A stretch of 64,000 nucleotides of DNA from Phymatolithon calcareum (Eukaryota > Rhodophyta > Florideophyceae > Hapalidiales). The notes beneath the pieces are model-generated. The model had not been told where the DNA came from and did no database searches. It saw only the letters and a list, made by a program, of their open reading frames with translations. Positions 29,663 through 38,935 of the stretch are shown in pieces. The first letter of the stretch is position 1, and every line of letters begins with the position of its first letter. Both the position numbers and the translations under genes were made by a program. The stretch spans positions 1,364,001 to 1,428,000 of the forward strand of contig OZ345366.1 of the NCBI GenBank assembly GCA_977006965.1. Reading direction: 5' to 3'.

Positions 29663-31194
29663 GTTTCGAAGTTGCCAAAAGGGAAAAAGTACTCAGCTGG
29701 CCATTCTAAGGGCCACGGAGCTGCTGAAAGGAGGCCAGCGATGCGTAGCAGTCCTGGACCTGAAAGCGGCATACGACACAGTTCCGAGAAAACACTTAGT
29801 GAAACGAATGAGACAAGTGCTGCCTCCCGAGGTCTGCACCATGGCCCCGATGCATTTCTGTCACCCTCGTGGGTTTCAACAATTGGGGATGCCGACAAGA
29901 AGTGGTTTTTAGTGGACAGGGGTGTACCACAGGGGTCCCCACTCATCCCGAGTCTGTACAACATTTTTATGGATGAGTTCGCCGAGCGTATGAGCGAGGT
30001 CCCGAGCACATGGGCGGACGTCCCCGCTGTCTTATTCGCAGACGACGTTCTTCTGTCAGCGAAATCACCTGTTGCATTGCAAGGCATGCAGGACATAGCT
30101 ACTCGGTGGGCCGAAGAGCGCGGTATGACATGGAATACGAAAAAGGGAAAAAGCGAGATCCTAGAATCAGAGGAAACAGCAAGCGAAACATTCAAACTGG
30201 CGAGCATGGTCCTGACGCACGTCCCGGAGGTCACCTACCTTGGAGTCTCCCTTGGACCCGAAGGAATATCAGGCACGAAAATGATACAACGCCTGAAGAA
30301 GGCAAGGTCCGCCGTATATGAGTTGCGTACACTTGGAATATTCAAGAAAGGGCTGACCATTCAAAAGTGCATCAAGGTGTACAAGGCACTAATCCAGCCA
30401 CGTTGGGAATACGCAATGCATCTAACGCCATGGACAGAAGACATTGAGAAGGCCGCCAAGGAAGTTGAGCAAACGTTCTTCAGCCAAATGTTTGGTCCTC
30501 TCTCCAGAGGAAGGTGAGACAGACTTCGACTGTTGTGCCGAATCCAAGCACCGAACCAAAGACGGGAAATCCTGGCCTTCAAGATGCTGAGGAGAACAAA
30601 GGACAAAGAAAAGATGTACCTACAAAAGCCGCCTGAGAGCAGAAACAACCAAGAGCTCCAGTCGACCAGGAACGACATTGCCGCTATGGAAAACAGGGAA
30701 CCGTTTGTGGAAGCAACCAAACACATTCAAGCAAAGCAGTCTGCCGAAATGCTTCGCTCAAAATTCCTCACAATGGAAGGAGATCGTCTCGAACTGAAGA
30801 GGAAGAGGAGAATCCCGTATGACAAGACGAGCGAGCTACCAGCAATCCTCAAACTCCCGAAGGTGAAGCACAGGCAATTAGCGCTTCAGTACGTCTGCGG
30901 AAGATTTCCGCAGGTGTCGACAACAAGCATGGTGGAAAAATTTGGAAACCGAGCTCGACAGCATATGGCAACGCTGGAAAAGAATCTGTCAGGATACGAC
31001 TTGAAAGAAGACAAAAGACCGGATACCGAGAGAGCACTTAACGAGCTTTTGCTATTCAGCAAGACCATCATAGAGTGCATGGAAAATGAAGAAGGACTGC
31101 TCTGAAATCAAGATACGAGAAGTTAACTAGATGTCCCTTGGGACACAAAGCCAAATAGCGGGAACACCAGCAGCGAACCCACAAGAACACCACA

Positions 31195-33567
31195 GAGATA
31201 TTTGATGATTTTATTTTTGAGAGCTCCCAAAGCCTCACCTTGGAGTAACGGGGCAGCTCATAATCTCTACGCTATAGTCATCTGGCTGCTCAAAACGTTC
31301 TTGATTCGTACTTCTCTCCCAACAAGAGCTCCGGTAAGTCTCTTGCATTCAAACTCAATTTCTGTACTCATCTTCGATGACGCTAGAGTACGTTGTAAGG
31401 CGACTAGTTCGACCACCGCGGTAATCCCACAGTACGCACCCAACACTGATTTCCTCCAAAGGGGTGCTCGGTTGAATGTCAACCTTAGGCACCTTAAACG
31501 TGTTGTTCTTTCTCCTATGTAAAGGATCCCTGGTAGCTTGCCTTCAATAGGAATCTTCATTGACCTGCCTTCTTCTTCCTTTTCCCATACCTTAATTGTT
31601 TCTTCTCTCCTCCTCTTCTTCGTGACAGATCCCTCCTGGGCTTTCTGAAGGGCTTGTCGCAAGTCTTCATACATCTTGAGATATTCAATATCCTTCATTG
31701 CTTCCTTTACGTCCTCATCTCTTCCAACGTACTCTTCTGTTTCTTCAAGGCGCTTTTTGTGCCTTACCAGGCTTAATGCAAACCTTTCTGCTTGATGACG
31801 TCTCCTCATCTTTGGTGGTCCCAGTCGGCACAGAACTCGCATTCGGTCCCGGCGGTGTTCGGCATACTTTCCGAAAACATTCTTGTAGAACAAGCCCTCT
31901 GCCGACTCGATTGCCGAGAGCAATCGATTTGTCATTGGAGTAACGTGTAACGCATACTCCCATTTCGGGATGATTAGCGACTTAAAGATCCTGATGCATG
32001 TCTCCGGTTTGAATCCTCGAACATTCACTCCAAGCTCCCGAAGCTTATGTATGCATCCTGCAGCATTTCGAACTCTTGCTAAGGCCGTGTCATCCGTAAC
32101 ACCCTTGTTATTCATGCTTACCCCAAGATACGAGAGTCTCCAGGCTTGATATAGTTCTCGTCCCGCCAAGTAAAACGTGTGCTTCTGAAGTCCTTTGTAC
32201 TTAAGAACTTCGCTTTTTCCTGGTTTTGTGTTCCATTTCATGCCATTTTCGCTTGCCCAACTGGTCGCTATATCAAGAAGTTTCTGCATTCCTCGTCCTG
32301 TCTTCGCTTGAAGCTGAACATCATCTGCGAACAATTGCACAGGGCTTTCTGAAACGTTCCTGTCTGTCTTGGAGACGGCTTCTGCGAATGTGTCCATGAA
32401 TATATTGTAAAGGCATGGACTAAGCGGGGAACCTTGAGGTACTCCTCGGTCGATGATACACCACGTTTCTGTCTCGTCTCCAGCTGATGTGACCCACGAT
32501 GGTTTTAACAGGTACGCAACCATCCTTGTTATCTCTTGAGGAAGTTTCTCCGTCAGCCTCTTCATGAGGATATCCCTGGGCACACTATCGTATGCCGCGG
32601 ATAGGTCAAGAACTGCCATGAACGGATGGCCCTTTTTCATTGAACTTTTTGCCCGGAGTATAGCGAGATAAGTGCTTCTGTCTTTCCGAAAACCCAGCTG
32701 AACCTTATTGAAGCGATAGTTCTCGCGTATGTATGCATCTAGAGCTGAGTCGATGATTTTCCTGGCTTGACTTAAAAGAGATATGGGCCTGTAGTTTGCT
32801 GCTACATGAGCTGGGCCTTTCTTGTATAAGGGAATCAGAGTTGCTTGGCGCCATGCCCGAGGAAGACATTTGAGTCTCCCGCATGTTTCCCATAATGCTA
32901 GCATTATTTCGAGCCCCGCTTCTTTGTTCGCGTGCAACATTTCGACCGCAATTCCGTCTGGACCTACCGCCTTCCCCTTCGGTGCTCTGTTGAATGTTCT
33001 TGCGATGTGCCGCTTCATTGCCCTATTGAGTGCAAACGTACGCAACGGCATATTCCAGTCTTCTTCCGCCTTACAAACACTTGAGATGTATGCTGAGAAT
33101 TTGCTTGGGTGCACAGGAGCCCCGAGAGCTTTGTTTGTTCCTTTCCTCCGTGATTTTGATTTCATGATCTTGCTTGTGGTGTTCGCCGCCTCGCTCGGCC
33201 CCATTTTCTCAACCTCATGAAGATAGCTTTCAAATTGGTCGCATTTGGCTTTTCTCACCTTCTTCTTTAACAGCATTTTCACCTCTCGGAGGGCTTCTTT
33301 GTCACTTTCGAGGCCTGTTCTCCTGTAAGTCTTATAATGCCGGGTTCGTTTCTTGGCCAGATTGTCGAGCTCCTTGTTCCAAAAACTTTTAAATCTCGGA
33401 GGCCTCGGCTTAGACGATGTCCACGGCTCCTTCAGCTTTTTCAGAAAAAGTTCATACCAGTTGTTCAACTCCCGTTTGTCAGTACAGGTATGCAGCTGCT
33501 CTCATGCCCGGTACCCATTTCGACATTTCTTCTCTGGCCTTGGTTGTTCTCGTCAGGCTTCGCCTGG
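31195..33567 (-). mobile_element. LINE family B nested in the 3' UTR of LINE family A
   Basis: Flanked by the 13-bp duplication CAAGAACACCACA at 31182-31194 and 33568-33580, both inside family A 3' UTR sequence. Its 3' end (plus strand GATATTTGATGATTTTA) matches the other family B copy at 38312. It is 2373 bp, truncated upstream of the RT, with no endonuclease. Confidence 0.9.
31267..33468 (-). pseudogene. LINE family B reverse transcriptase (ORF2, N-terminally truncated)
   Basis: One uninterrupted frame of 733 codons; no ATG at its head, and an in-frame stop lies about 30 nt upstream, so it is the surviving part of a longer ORF2. Order: a basic linker with FWNKELDNLAKKRTRHYK, then RT with KAVGPDGIAVEML, NYRPISLLS, MAVLDLSAAYDSVPRDIL, RGVPQGSPLSPCLYNIFMD, catalytic FADD, GMKWNTKPGKSEVL and SYLGVS. 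A thumb-like segment with KWEYALHVTP and a Lys/Glu-rich C-terminus follow. It copies LINE RNA at a nicked target. The long intact frame shows the insertion is fairly young. No apurinic endonuclease or ORF1 is present, so it could not mobilise itself. Confidence 0.88.
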
Positions 33568-33935
33568 CAAGAACACCACATAGTAGGTAGGACGATCCAG
33601 GTTCCAAACTTTCCCCACCGCCTATGGAAGGCGGTAGGTTTCAACGGTCTACACACTGGAAGGTAGCAACTGAGGAAGCCTTGCCCGTATATTCGTAAGA
33701 CTGTGAGGCTTTTAAATAAACTCCAATCAAAAAAAAAAAGTTTCGAAGTTGCGGATCTGTGAGCTAAGACTTCACCATAACGCAAACGGGTTTCGCAACA
33801 CTAGCCAATCCGAAAGTATCATATTATGATACGGACTCGCAAACAATAATATTATTGTTGGTTGCGCTACCGTCAATCTTTGGCATTGACCATGAAACGC
33901 GTTACTATTGGCTTAAAGGTGAAGAGCCACCACGT

Positions 33936-35213
33936 ATGATAACGATTCATTCGCGTATGACATCAATGCTCGTTGCAGGTCAGGCTATGGTCCAAGATGG
34001 CGTGGCAAGTCTGCGCCGGGCATCAGTGGTAATGGAACGCGAAGGTGAGAATCGCGGAGCGGACACAGTGCACTGGGAAGGCGCGAAGTGGGATGCGGTT
34101 GATCCTGAGAGAAACGTCCTGACAGCGGCAACCGTCAACCCCGAGGACGCGGAATCTCCCGCGGACGCCAACGAGGTGGTAACACCTCCCACAGACATCT
34201 CTGAGTTTTCACTCGACCTACCGCAGCGCGCCCCAATGACACCATCGGATTCACAAGACGCATCTGAAACTCCGCGGGCAGTACTAAATGTGAATAGCGA
34301 AAAGGGTGACGAGAGCAATGTGAAAGCGGACAAGGGGATGAACCTCGCGCGGATCGGCACACTCATCGTCCTTGGCGCGGTGGCCAGCAACGTGTTCGGC
34401 TTCCGCTTTAGCAAATGGGCCCTGGGCAAGGAACTCCATCGCGCATGGGAGGGTCGCGCTCGTCGGCGAGCCGCACAGGCAGCCACATCAGCGGCAGCGT
34501 CGGCCGCCTCTGCAGCGGCGTCAGCTGCTGCACGCGCCGCTGTGAATGCGGCGGCCCGAGCGGCTGCCCGAACAGCCGCGCAGCGCACCTTCGGCGCTCA
34601 AGCTGCGGCAGCAGCTGCGGCCGCCGCAGCGCGTGCACAGCGCGTTCAACGGGAGCAGGCTCGACGCGCTCGAAGTGAGAACGGTTCCGAACAGCGCAAC
34701 AACTCAGGCAACTTTCGCAGCGGTAGCGCGTCAGGACCGGGATGGAGTGCGTCGTGGCGCACGAGCGGTAATGTTAGAATTGATGAACAGACGTTGGAGG
34801 AGATGTTGCGCAATGCGGGACTAGGCGGCGACCGTGTGCTCGAGGAAATGCTGCGCGCGGCACGGGCTGCCTCGACGGGGAGCGCTTCGCGCAGCGCTCG
34901 TGATGCGGAAGCAGAGGCTCAGCGCTTCTGGGAGGAGGTGTTGGGTGGGCGTGGCGGATTCGCGGGAGGTGATCCGTTCGGTTCTGCTCGCGGAGCGGGA
35001 CCTGGGGTGTTCACACGGGAGAACTTTGATAATGCGAAACACTACCGGGCGCTGGGACTGGAACCAGGGGCAGATATGGATGAGGTGAAAAAGGCGTATC
35101 GAAAGCTCGTCATGAAATGGCACCCCGACCGGTATCGCGGTGACAGGGCAAAGGAGGCGGCGGAGCGATTTCGAGAGATTACACAGGCTTATGAGGCGAT
35201 CACGAAACGGTAG
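33936..35213 (+). CDS. Membrane-associated J-domain protein
   Basis: 425 aa from the first in-frame ATG (33936). The frame stays open upstream to 33768 and reads a hydrophobic stretch (TIILLLVALPSIFGI), so an upstream exon or start is possible. A predicted membrane segment near residues 138-160 (TLIVLGAVASNVFGF) is followed by an Ala/Arg-rich region (about 178-235), a Gly/Ser-rich linker and a C-terminal J domain (about 365-425) with HYRALGLEPGA, the HPD triad at 396-398 and a QAYEAI end. J domains recruit Hsp70 and stimulate its ATPase. The Gly/Phe and zinc-finger domains of class I/II DnaJ are absent, so this is a class III co-chaperone, probably on an organellar or ER membrane. A LINE inserted about 200 bp upstream of the ATG. 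Confidence 0.85.
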   Translation: MITIHSRMTSMLVAGQAMVQDGVASLRRASVVMEREGENRGADTVHWEGAKWDAVDPERNVLTAATVNPEDAESPADANEVVTPPTDISEFSLDLPQRAPMTPSDSQDASETPRAVLNVNSEKGDESNVKADKGMNLARIGTLIVLGAVASNVFGFRFSKWALGKELHRAWEGRARRRAAQAATSAAASAASAAASAAARAAVNAAARAAARTAAQRTFGAQAAAAAAAAAARAQRVQREQARRARSENGSEQRNNSGNFRSGSASGPGWSASWRTSGNVRIDEQTLEEMLRNAGLGGDRVLEEMLRAARAASTGSASRSARDAEAEAQRFWEEVLGGRGGFAGGDPFGSARGAGPGVFTRENFDNAKHYRALGLEPGADMDEVKKAYRKLVMKWHPDRYRGDRAKEAAERFREITQAYEAITKR

Positions 35214-35478
35214 GGGTGGGATGGTAGGAGTAGGCTAGTGAGGCTAATTTAATATCTTTCTGTTCTCGTCGGCTTCGCGCGAGGAATGTTCCGAACGCGG
35301 CGATAGTTAATGCCTAACACGTGAGTTGCCGGAGGGATTATAAGGTACAGAGTGAGCGCTCGAAATACAGCGGTACGAGGCACGGGTATCGACATAGACG
35401 TGCGATGAGTGCGCTGTGGAAACAGGCGACGCGAATGTTCTAATGCGACGCCGGTGCGAAATGCAGGAAAGAAACTTT

Positions 35479-36121
35479 TTAGGCGGATGAGGTGACTCCC
35501 GCCGGGCTCATATACGTGTCCGACATTGGTGCGACCTGCTGCATGTCCTGGAAACCGGCAGCGCGACGCCGACGAGCGTTGATGTAGATGGCAATTGTTG
35601 GTACTGCGGAGAGGGTGAAGGGAGCGGAGATAAAAGGTTAGAAGTCGAGCATGGGACACGGATCGATGGAAGGGAGAGAAGCAATCAGAGAAGAGAGGAG
35701 CACAATACATACCCAGAATAATGGCCACAACACCGACCATGGCAATGAGGGAAAGGCCGCTGAAAGCGCTTGATGATGACGCCACCACTTTGGTGTATTT
35801 CCCTCCAGCGTCTGCAGACGCCATTGCGACACCAGATGGTGTCGGACCCGCGGGGACATCTCCGGCAGCGGCAGAGGATGACGTGCTCGGCGCCGGGGAC
35901 ATCGGCGCGGCGCTCGGCTCTGGCTCGACAGTGGTTTCCGCAGCGATGCCTGGTAGGGCACTGGCTGATGGGAGCGGGGACGGCGTCGGCGACGACCCGC
36001 CGAAAAACTTCAATTGTGCAACAGAAACTGGGAGGAAAAATTGTGGTAGGGCCGGCGCGGCTAGCACGGCCGGGAAGAGCGTGAGCACCAGAACAGTTAG
36101 GAATGTGAAACGGGTAGCCAT
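35479..36121 (-). CDS. Type I membrane protein with one 109-nt intron
   Basis: Exon 1 36121-35713, intron 35712-35604 (GTATGT donor, CTCCGCAG acceptor), exon 2 35603-35479; spliced product 177 aa. Residues 1-21 are a clear signal peptide (MATRFTFLTVLVLTLFPAVLA). A Pro/Ser/Ala/Thr-rich lumenal or extracellular region follows, then a membrane segment near the splice site (SLIAMVGVVAIILG, continuing VPTIAIYI). A basic stop-transfer (NARRRRAA) and a short cytosolic tail follow. Splicing fuses the two halves of the hydrophobic segment in frame and supplies the positively charged anchor, which strongly supports the intron. Unspliced translation would instead run into an implausible Arg/Ser-rich tail. 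No family recognised; the Ser/Pro/Thr-rich region suggests heavy O-glycosylation at the cell surface. It converges on the J-protein gene. Confidence 0.75.
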
Positions 36122-37384
36122 GGCGAAGCGGGAGTTTGCCAGCTTGCGGGACGACGGAAGTTCAGGGAAGGGCGTGATGCTTCCGAATGCAATAATGGCG
36201 GTGGAGCGACGTCCGGAGCAATATGACGGGATCGCCCGGCGATTGCTGCGTCGCGCTGACACCCGATGCAGTGAATTGCGCCATGTTTGGGAATTGTGGC
36301 GGACGTCTAGATTTTCGGTTATTTTTTCGTGCCCTGAATTCAGTGTCATCAGAGTGCCGTAACGCACGGAGAGAAAGTGTGACTGCTGTATGCACCAATA
36401 ATTAACCTTTGTCCGTATGTTGCACACTGGACAAGGACATACATATAATGCGCTGATGTGCACAAATATGATACGTCATGCACTTGAGAAGTTTGCCAGG
36501 ACTTGCAAGTCCTGCAAACAAAAAACTTTACGCTGCCCTTTAAAAGTTTAATTTGCCTTTCCCAACTCCTTGAAAAACTCATCAGGAAGCGTAATTCCAA
36601 CAGCTCGCTTTTTCTCGATTCTATACTCAAGATAAATTAGCCGACAATTAAGAACCGCAATCATCAAGTCCTTTGGCGAACTTTCTCTTGAACTTGAAGA
36701 GGCTCCTCTCTCATGCAGGATAATTTTATAGAATTGGATTCAGTTCTGTTATATGCGATGCGTGAGATGAACATGAAATTGCGTCCCCTCTGGAATTGCA
36801 CCATTCATCGGTACATAAACGATTGTGTGCAGAGGTGAAACCGGCGGTTTAGTACTCATGCAGGCAGGTCGGTTGTAATACCGCTCTTACTTTCATTCAT
36901 AATAAAGAATTTCGTATCCCGAACCCCTCTCAATTTCAACCCTGTCCTACTTCTGCATACACGACAATACAGAACTGATACCGGGACGTCTGATGTCAGC
37001 AAAAACAGGCAATCCTTGTACTAAGTCTCTTTAATAACTCAAAAATGCAGATGAAGTACTTAACCGGTTCCCATTTGTAGCACACCAGCTGTCAGAGATC
37101 TGGTTGTAGACTGAATCTCTTTAGTAGATCTGTTTGCTCTCTGATTGACTGCGAACGGATCTGCTGCCAAAATCACATCTAATCTAATCAACGACAGAGC
37201 GGAATCCATGCCACTCTTCAAGCACGTTGCCTGGCCATTTACATGCACTAAACTATCCTCCTTCCAGTTGTTCTTCGATTTCATGTAGATATCGGTTTTG
37301 GCAGTAATAGATGTTCGTCATAAGCTTGCCTCTACTCGACTACAGTAGTGTTTAATGTACGGCATTTTTCCTCAATTGAGGACA
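36122..37384. other. Gene-free stretch
   Basis: The first 350 bp are the 5' flank and open non-ATG extension of the membrane-protein frame. The rest holds no supported gene. An AATAAAG motif near 36902 resembles a polyadenylation signal or an old LTR end, but I could not find a partner. Confidence 0.4.
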
Positions 37385-38100
37385 TCATATTTCTAAATTA
37401 TTTAGCAGTTTTTCTGGCTTTAGCAATGAACTTATACGCGCTCTCGGCGTCGTCAGAATATTATGCTCATGGAGCATCTCAACGCGTCGGGCGAAGCAGT
37501 TCGTACACATGGATGTACCACAAATGTGAAGTAGAGCATTACAAAGCCTTGTAAGAGACGAACAAACAAGCCTCGTCTTGATACATTTGCAAACAGGGCA
37601 TCCGTTCTGCAAGGTATGAAGGGTGCGCACCCTACCTGCAGTCTGCCATTTCCTTCGTGTGGATGTTAGATGAATACCAACACCGCTATCAGATACAAAT
37701 ATCCTCTCTGCAGTGGCGGAGTGACGTCGAGCGTAGTACGCGTCGTATGAACTGTCGATCAGCTGGGGTGCAAGCTCACCGATAATAGTTGTCCAGTGAC
37801 TCTGGGTGCGCTCCAGAGTACAGTGATCACCTATCAAGGCCATTGGCTCTAAATGACCATTCTTATATGCGCACGTTCTTCTCCATATTAATTCTCCATT
37901 GCCGACATCGAGCATGTCTGGCAATTTGAAGGCATTCAGAACAATAAATATAACACTCCGGGTTTCGGCACAGACAGCTCAACACCGGCAGCTCCATCCT
38001 CCAACTAACGCCAGCGCGCGCTACAGGACAGATTTCCTTAAGTGGTTCTGGTTCCCTGATTTTACAACTCCGATGAGTTTTTGCGCCCAACTCCGCCATC
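37385..38100 (-). pseudogene. PiggyBac-like transposase C-terminal relic, copy 1
   Basis: Minus-strand frame 37385-37924 plus a shifted frame upstream. The key evidence is homology with a second relic at 52.9-53.3 kb: GELAPQLIDSSYDAYYARRH here against EELTTQLVVNSYDS there, HLTSTRRK against HLTPTKRR, KTRLVCSS in both, HICGTS in both, and VEMLHEH against VKMLHEL. The Cys pattern CPVC..KTR.VC...C...ICGTS.C..CF resembles the C-terminal zinc-binding domain of PiggyBac-type (DDE_Tnp_1_7) transposases, and the other copy preserves more of that family. The catalytic region is lost here. The family call is moderately supported; the homology between the two relics is strong. Confidence 0.5.
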
Positions 38101-38311
38101 TCGGCGCTTGAGAAATAAGAGTGTGCGCGAACAACGGAAAACTGAATATATTCATATATCCGTGTGCCAATTCTCCCTTGAGCTCCTTACTTGTTGCTAA
38201 AAGCTACAAATTCAGCTTTCTTCCACTTCGTCTGCATGCATAGTTTGAATCTCACAGTCATTTTCCTGCTTCCGGTCATTTGCCACATTGTGAAAAATAC
38301 CAATGGAAGGG

Positions 38312-38923
38312 GATATTTGATGATTTTATTTTTTGAGAGCTCCCAAAGCCTCACCTTGGAGTAACGGGGCAGCTCTTGCATACTCTCTACGCTAAAGTCA
38401 TCTGGCTGCTCAAAACGTTCTTGATTCGTAATTCTCTTCCAACAAGAGCTCCTGTGAGTCTCTTGCACTCAAACTCAATTTCTGTACTCATCTTCGATGA
38501 CGCTAGAGTACGTTGTAAGGCGACTAGTTCGATCACCGCGGACTATTGGTAAAGTAGGCCCTAAAACGGTAGAGGAATTATGTAGGGAGAAACCGCTTGA
38601 AGTACTCAAATTCGTGAACAATGACGGGTTGCTTGACAACCCCTGATGTTAACTCTAGTTAACGTCTTCTGCAGTAAAGAAAGAAAGAAAGATCACCGCG
38701 GTAATCCCACAGTAAGCACCCAACACTGATTTCCTCCAAAGGGGTGCTCGGTTGAATGTCAACCTTAGGCACCTTAAACGTATTGTTCTTTCTCCCATGT
38801 AAAGGATCCCTGGTAGCTTGCCTTCAATAGGAATCTTCATTGATGTGCCTTCTTCTTCCTTTTCCCATACCTTAATTGTTTCTTCTCTCCTCCTCTTCTT
38901 CGTGACAGATCCCTCCTGGGCTT
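38312..38923 (-). mobile_element. 5'-truncated LINE family B copy
   Basis: Same 3' end and C-terminal coding sequence as the family B element at 31.2 kb, truncated within the EAQEGSVTKKRRR region. The 12-bp duplication CCAATGGAAGGG flanks it at 38300-38311 and 38924-38935. A smaller insertion (38542-38690) lies within it. Confidence 0.88.
38542..38690 (+). mobile_element. 149-bp LINE 3' fragment (family E) with an AAAG tail, nested
   Basis: Flanked by the 11-bp duplication GATCACCGCGG (38531-38541 and 38691-38701) and ending in a short AAAG repeat. The first 35 codons form an open frame (KTVEELCREKPLEVLKF) ending in TGA, plausible as the last residues of an ORF2. It is inserted into LINE family B, so it is the youngest event at this site. 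Confidence 0.8.
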
Positions 38924-38935
38924 CCAATGGAAGGG

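Larger units (their letters stand above)
29676..33739 (+). mobile_element. LINE family A, 5'-truncated, containing a nested LINE
   Basis: Plus-strand LINE bounded by the 13-bp duplication GTTTCGAAGTTGC (29663-29675 and 33740-33752) and ending in a run of A at about 33729-33739. The RT domain starts with LAILRATELL and LDLKAAYDTVPR (frameshifted near 29840). It continues with RGVPQGSP (near 29920), the catalytic FADD (near 30030), TYLGVS and RWEYAMHLTPW, then a C-terminal domain to 31105. One in-frame TGA at 30515-30517 and one frameshift disable it. The 3' UTR is interrupted at 31194 by a minus-strand family B LINE; it resumes at 33568-33580 and ends with the family A terminus. The endonuclease is missing. 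Confidence 0.9.

Noticed and set aside
29596-30234. 212-codon minus-strand ORF
   Set aside because: Antisense shadow of the LINE reverse transcriptase frame on the plus strand.
33980-34588. 202-codon Ala-rich minus-strand ORF
   Set aside because: Antisense shadow of the GC-rich Ala-repeat part of the J-protein gene.
35249-36463. 404-codon reading of the minus strand through the membrane-protein locus
   Set aside because: Non-coding upstream extension and an unspliced intron; the spliced 177-aa product explains signal peptide, membrane segment and stop-transfer much better.
36890-36990. Possible solo LTR end (AATAAAG followed by CA-ending sequence)
   Set aside because: No matching LTR start, partner copy or target duplication could be identified.
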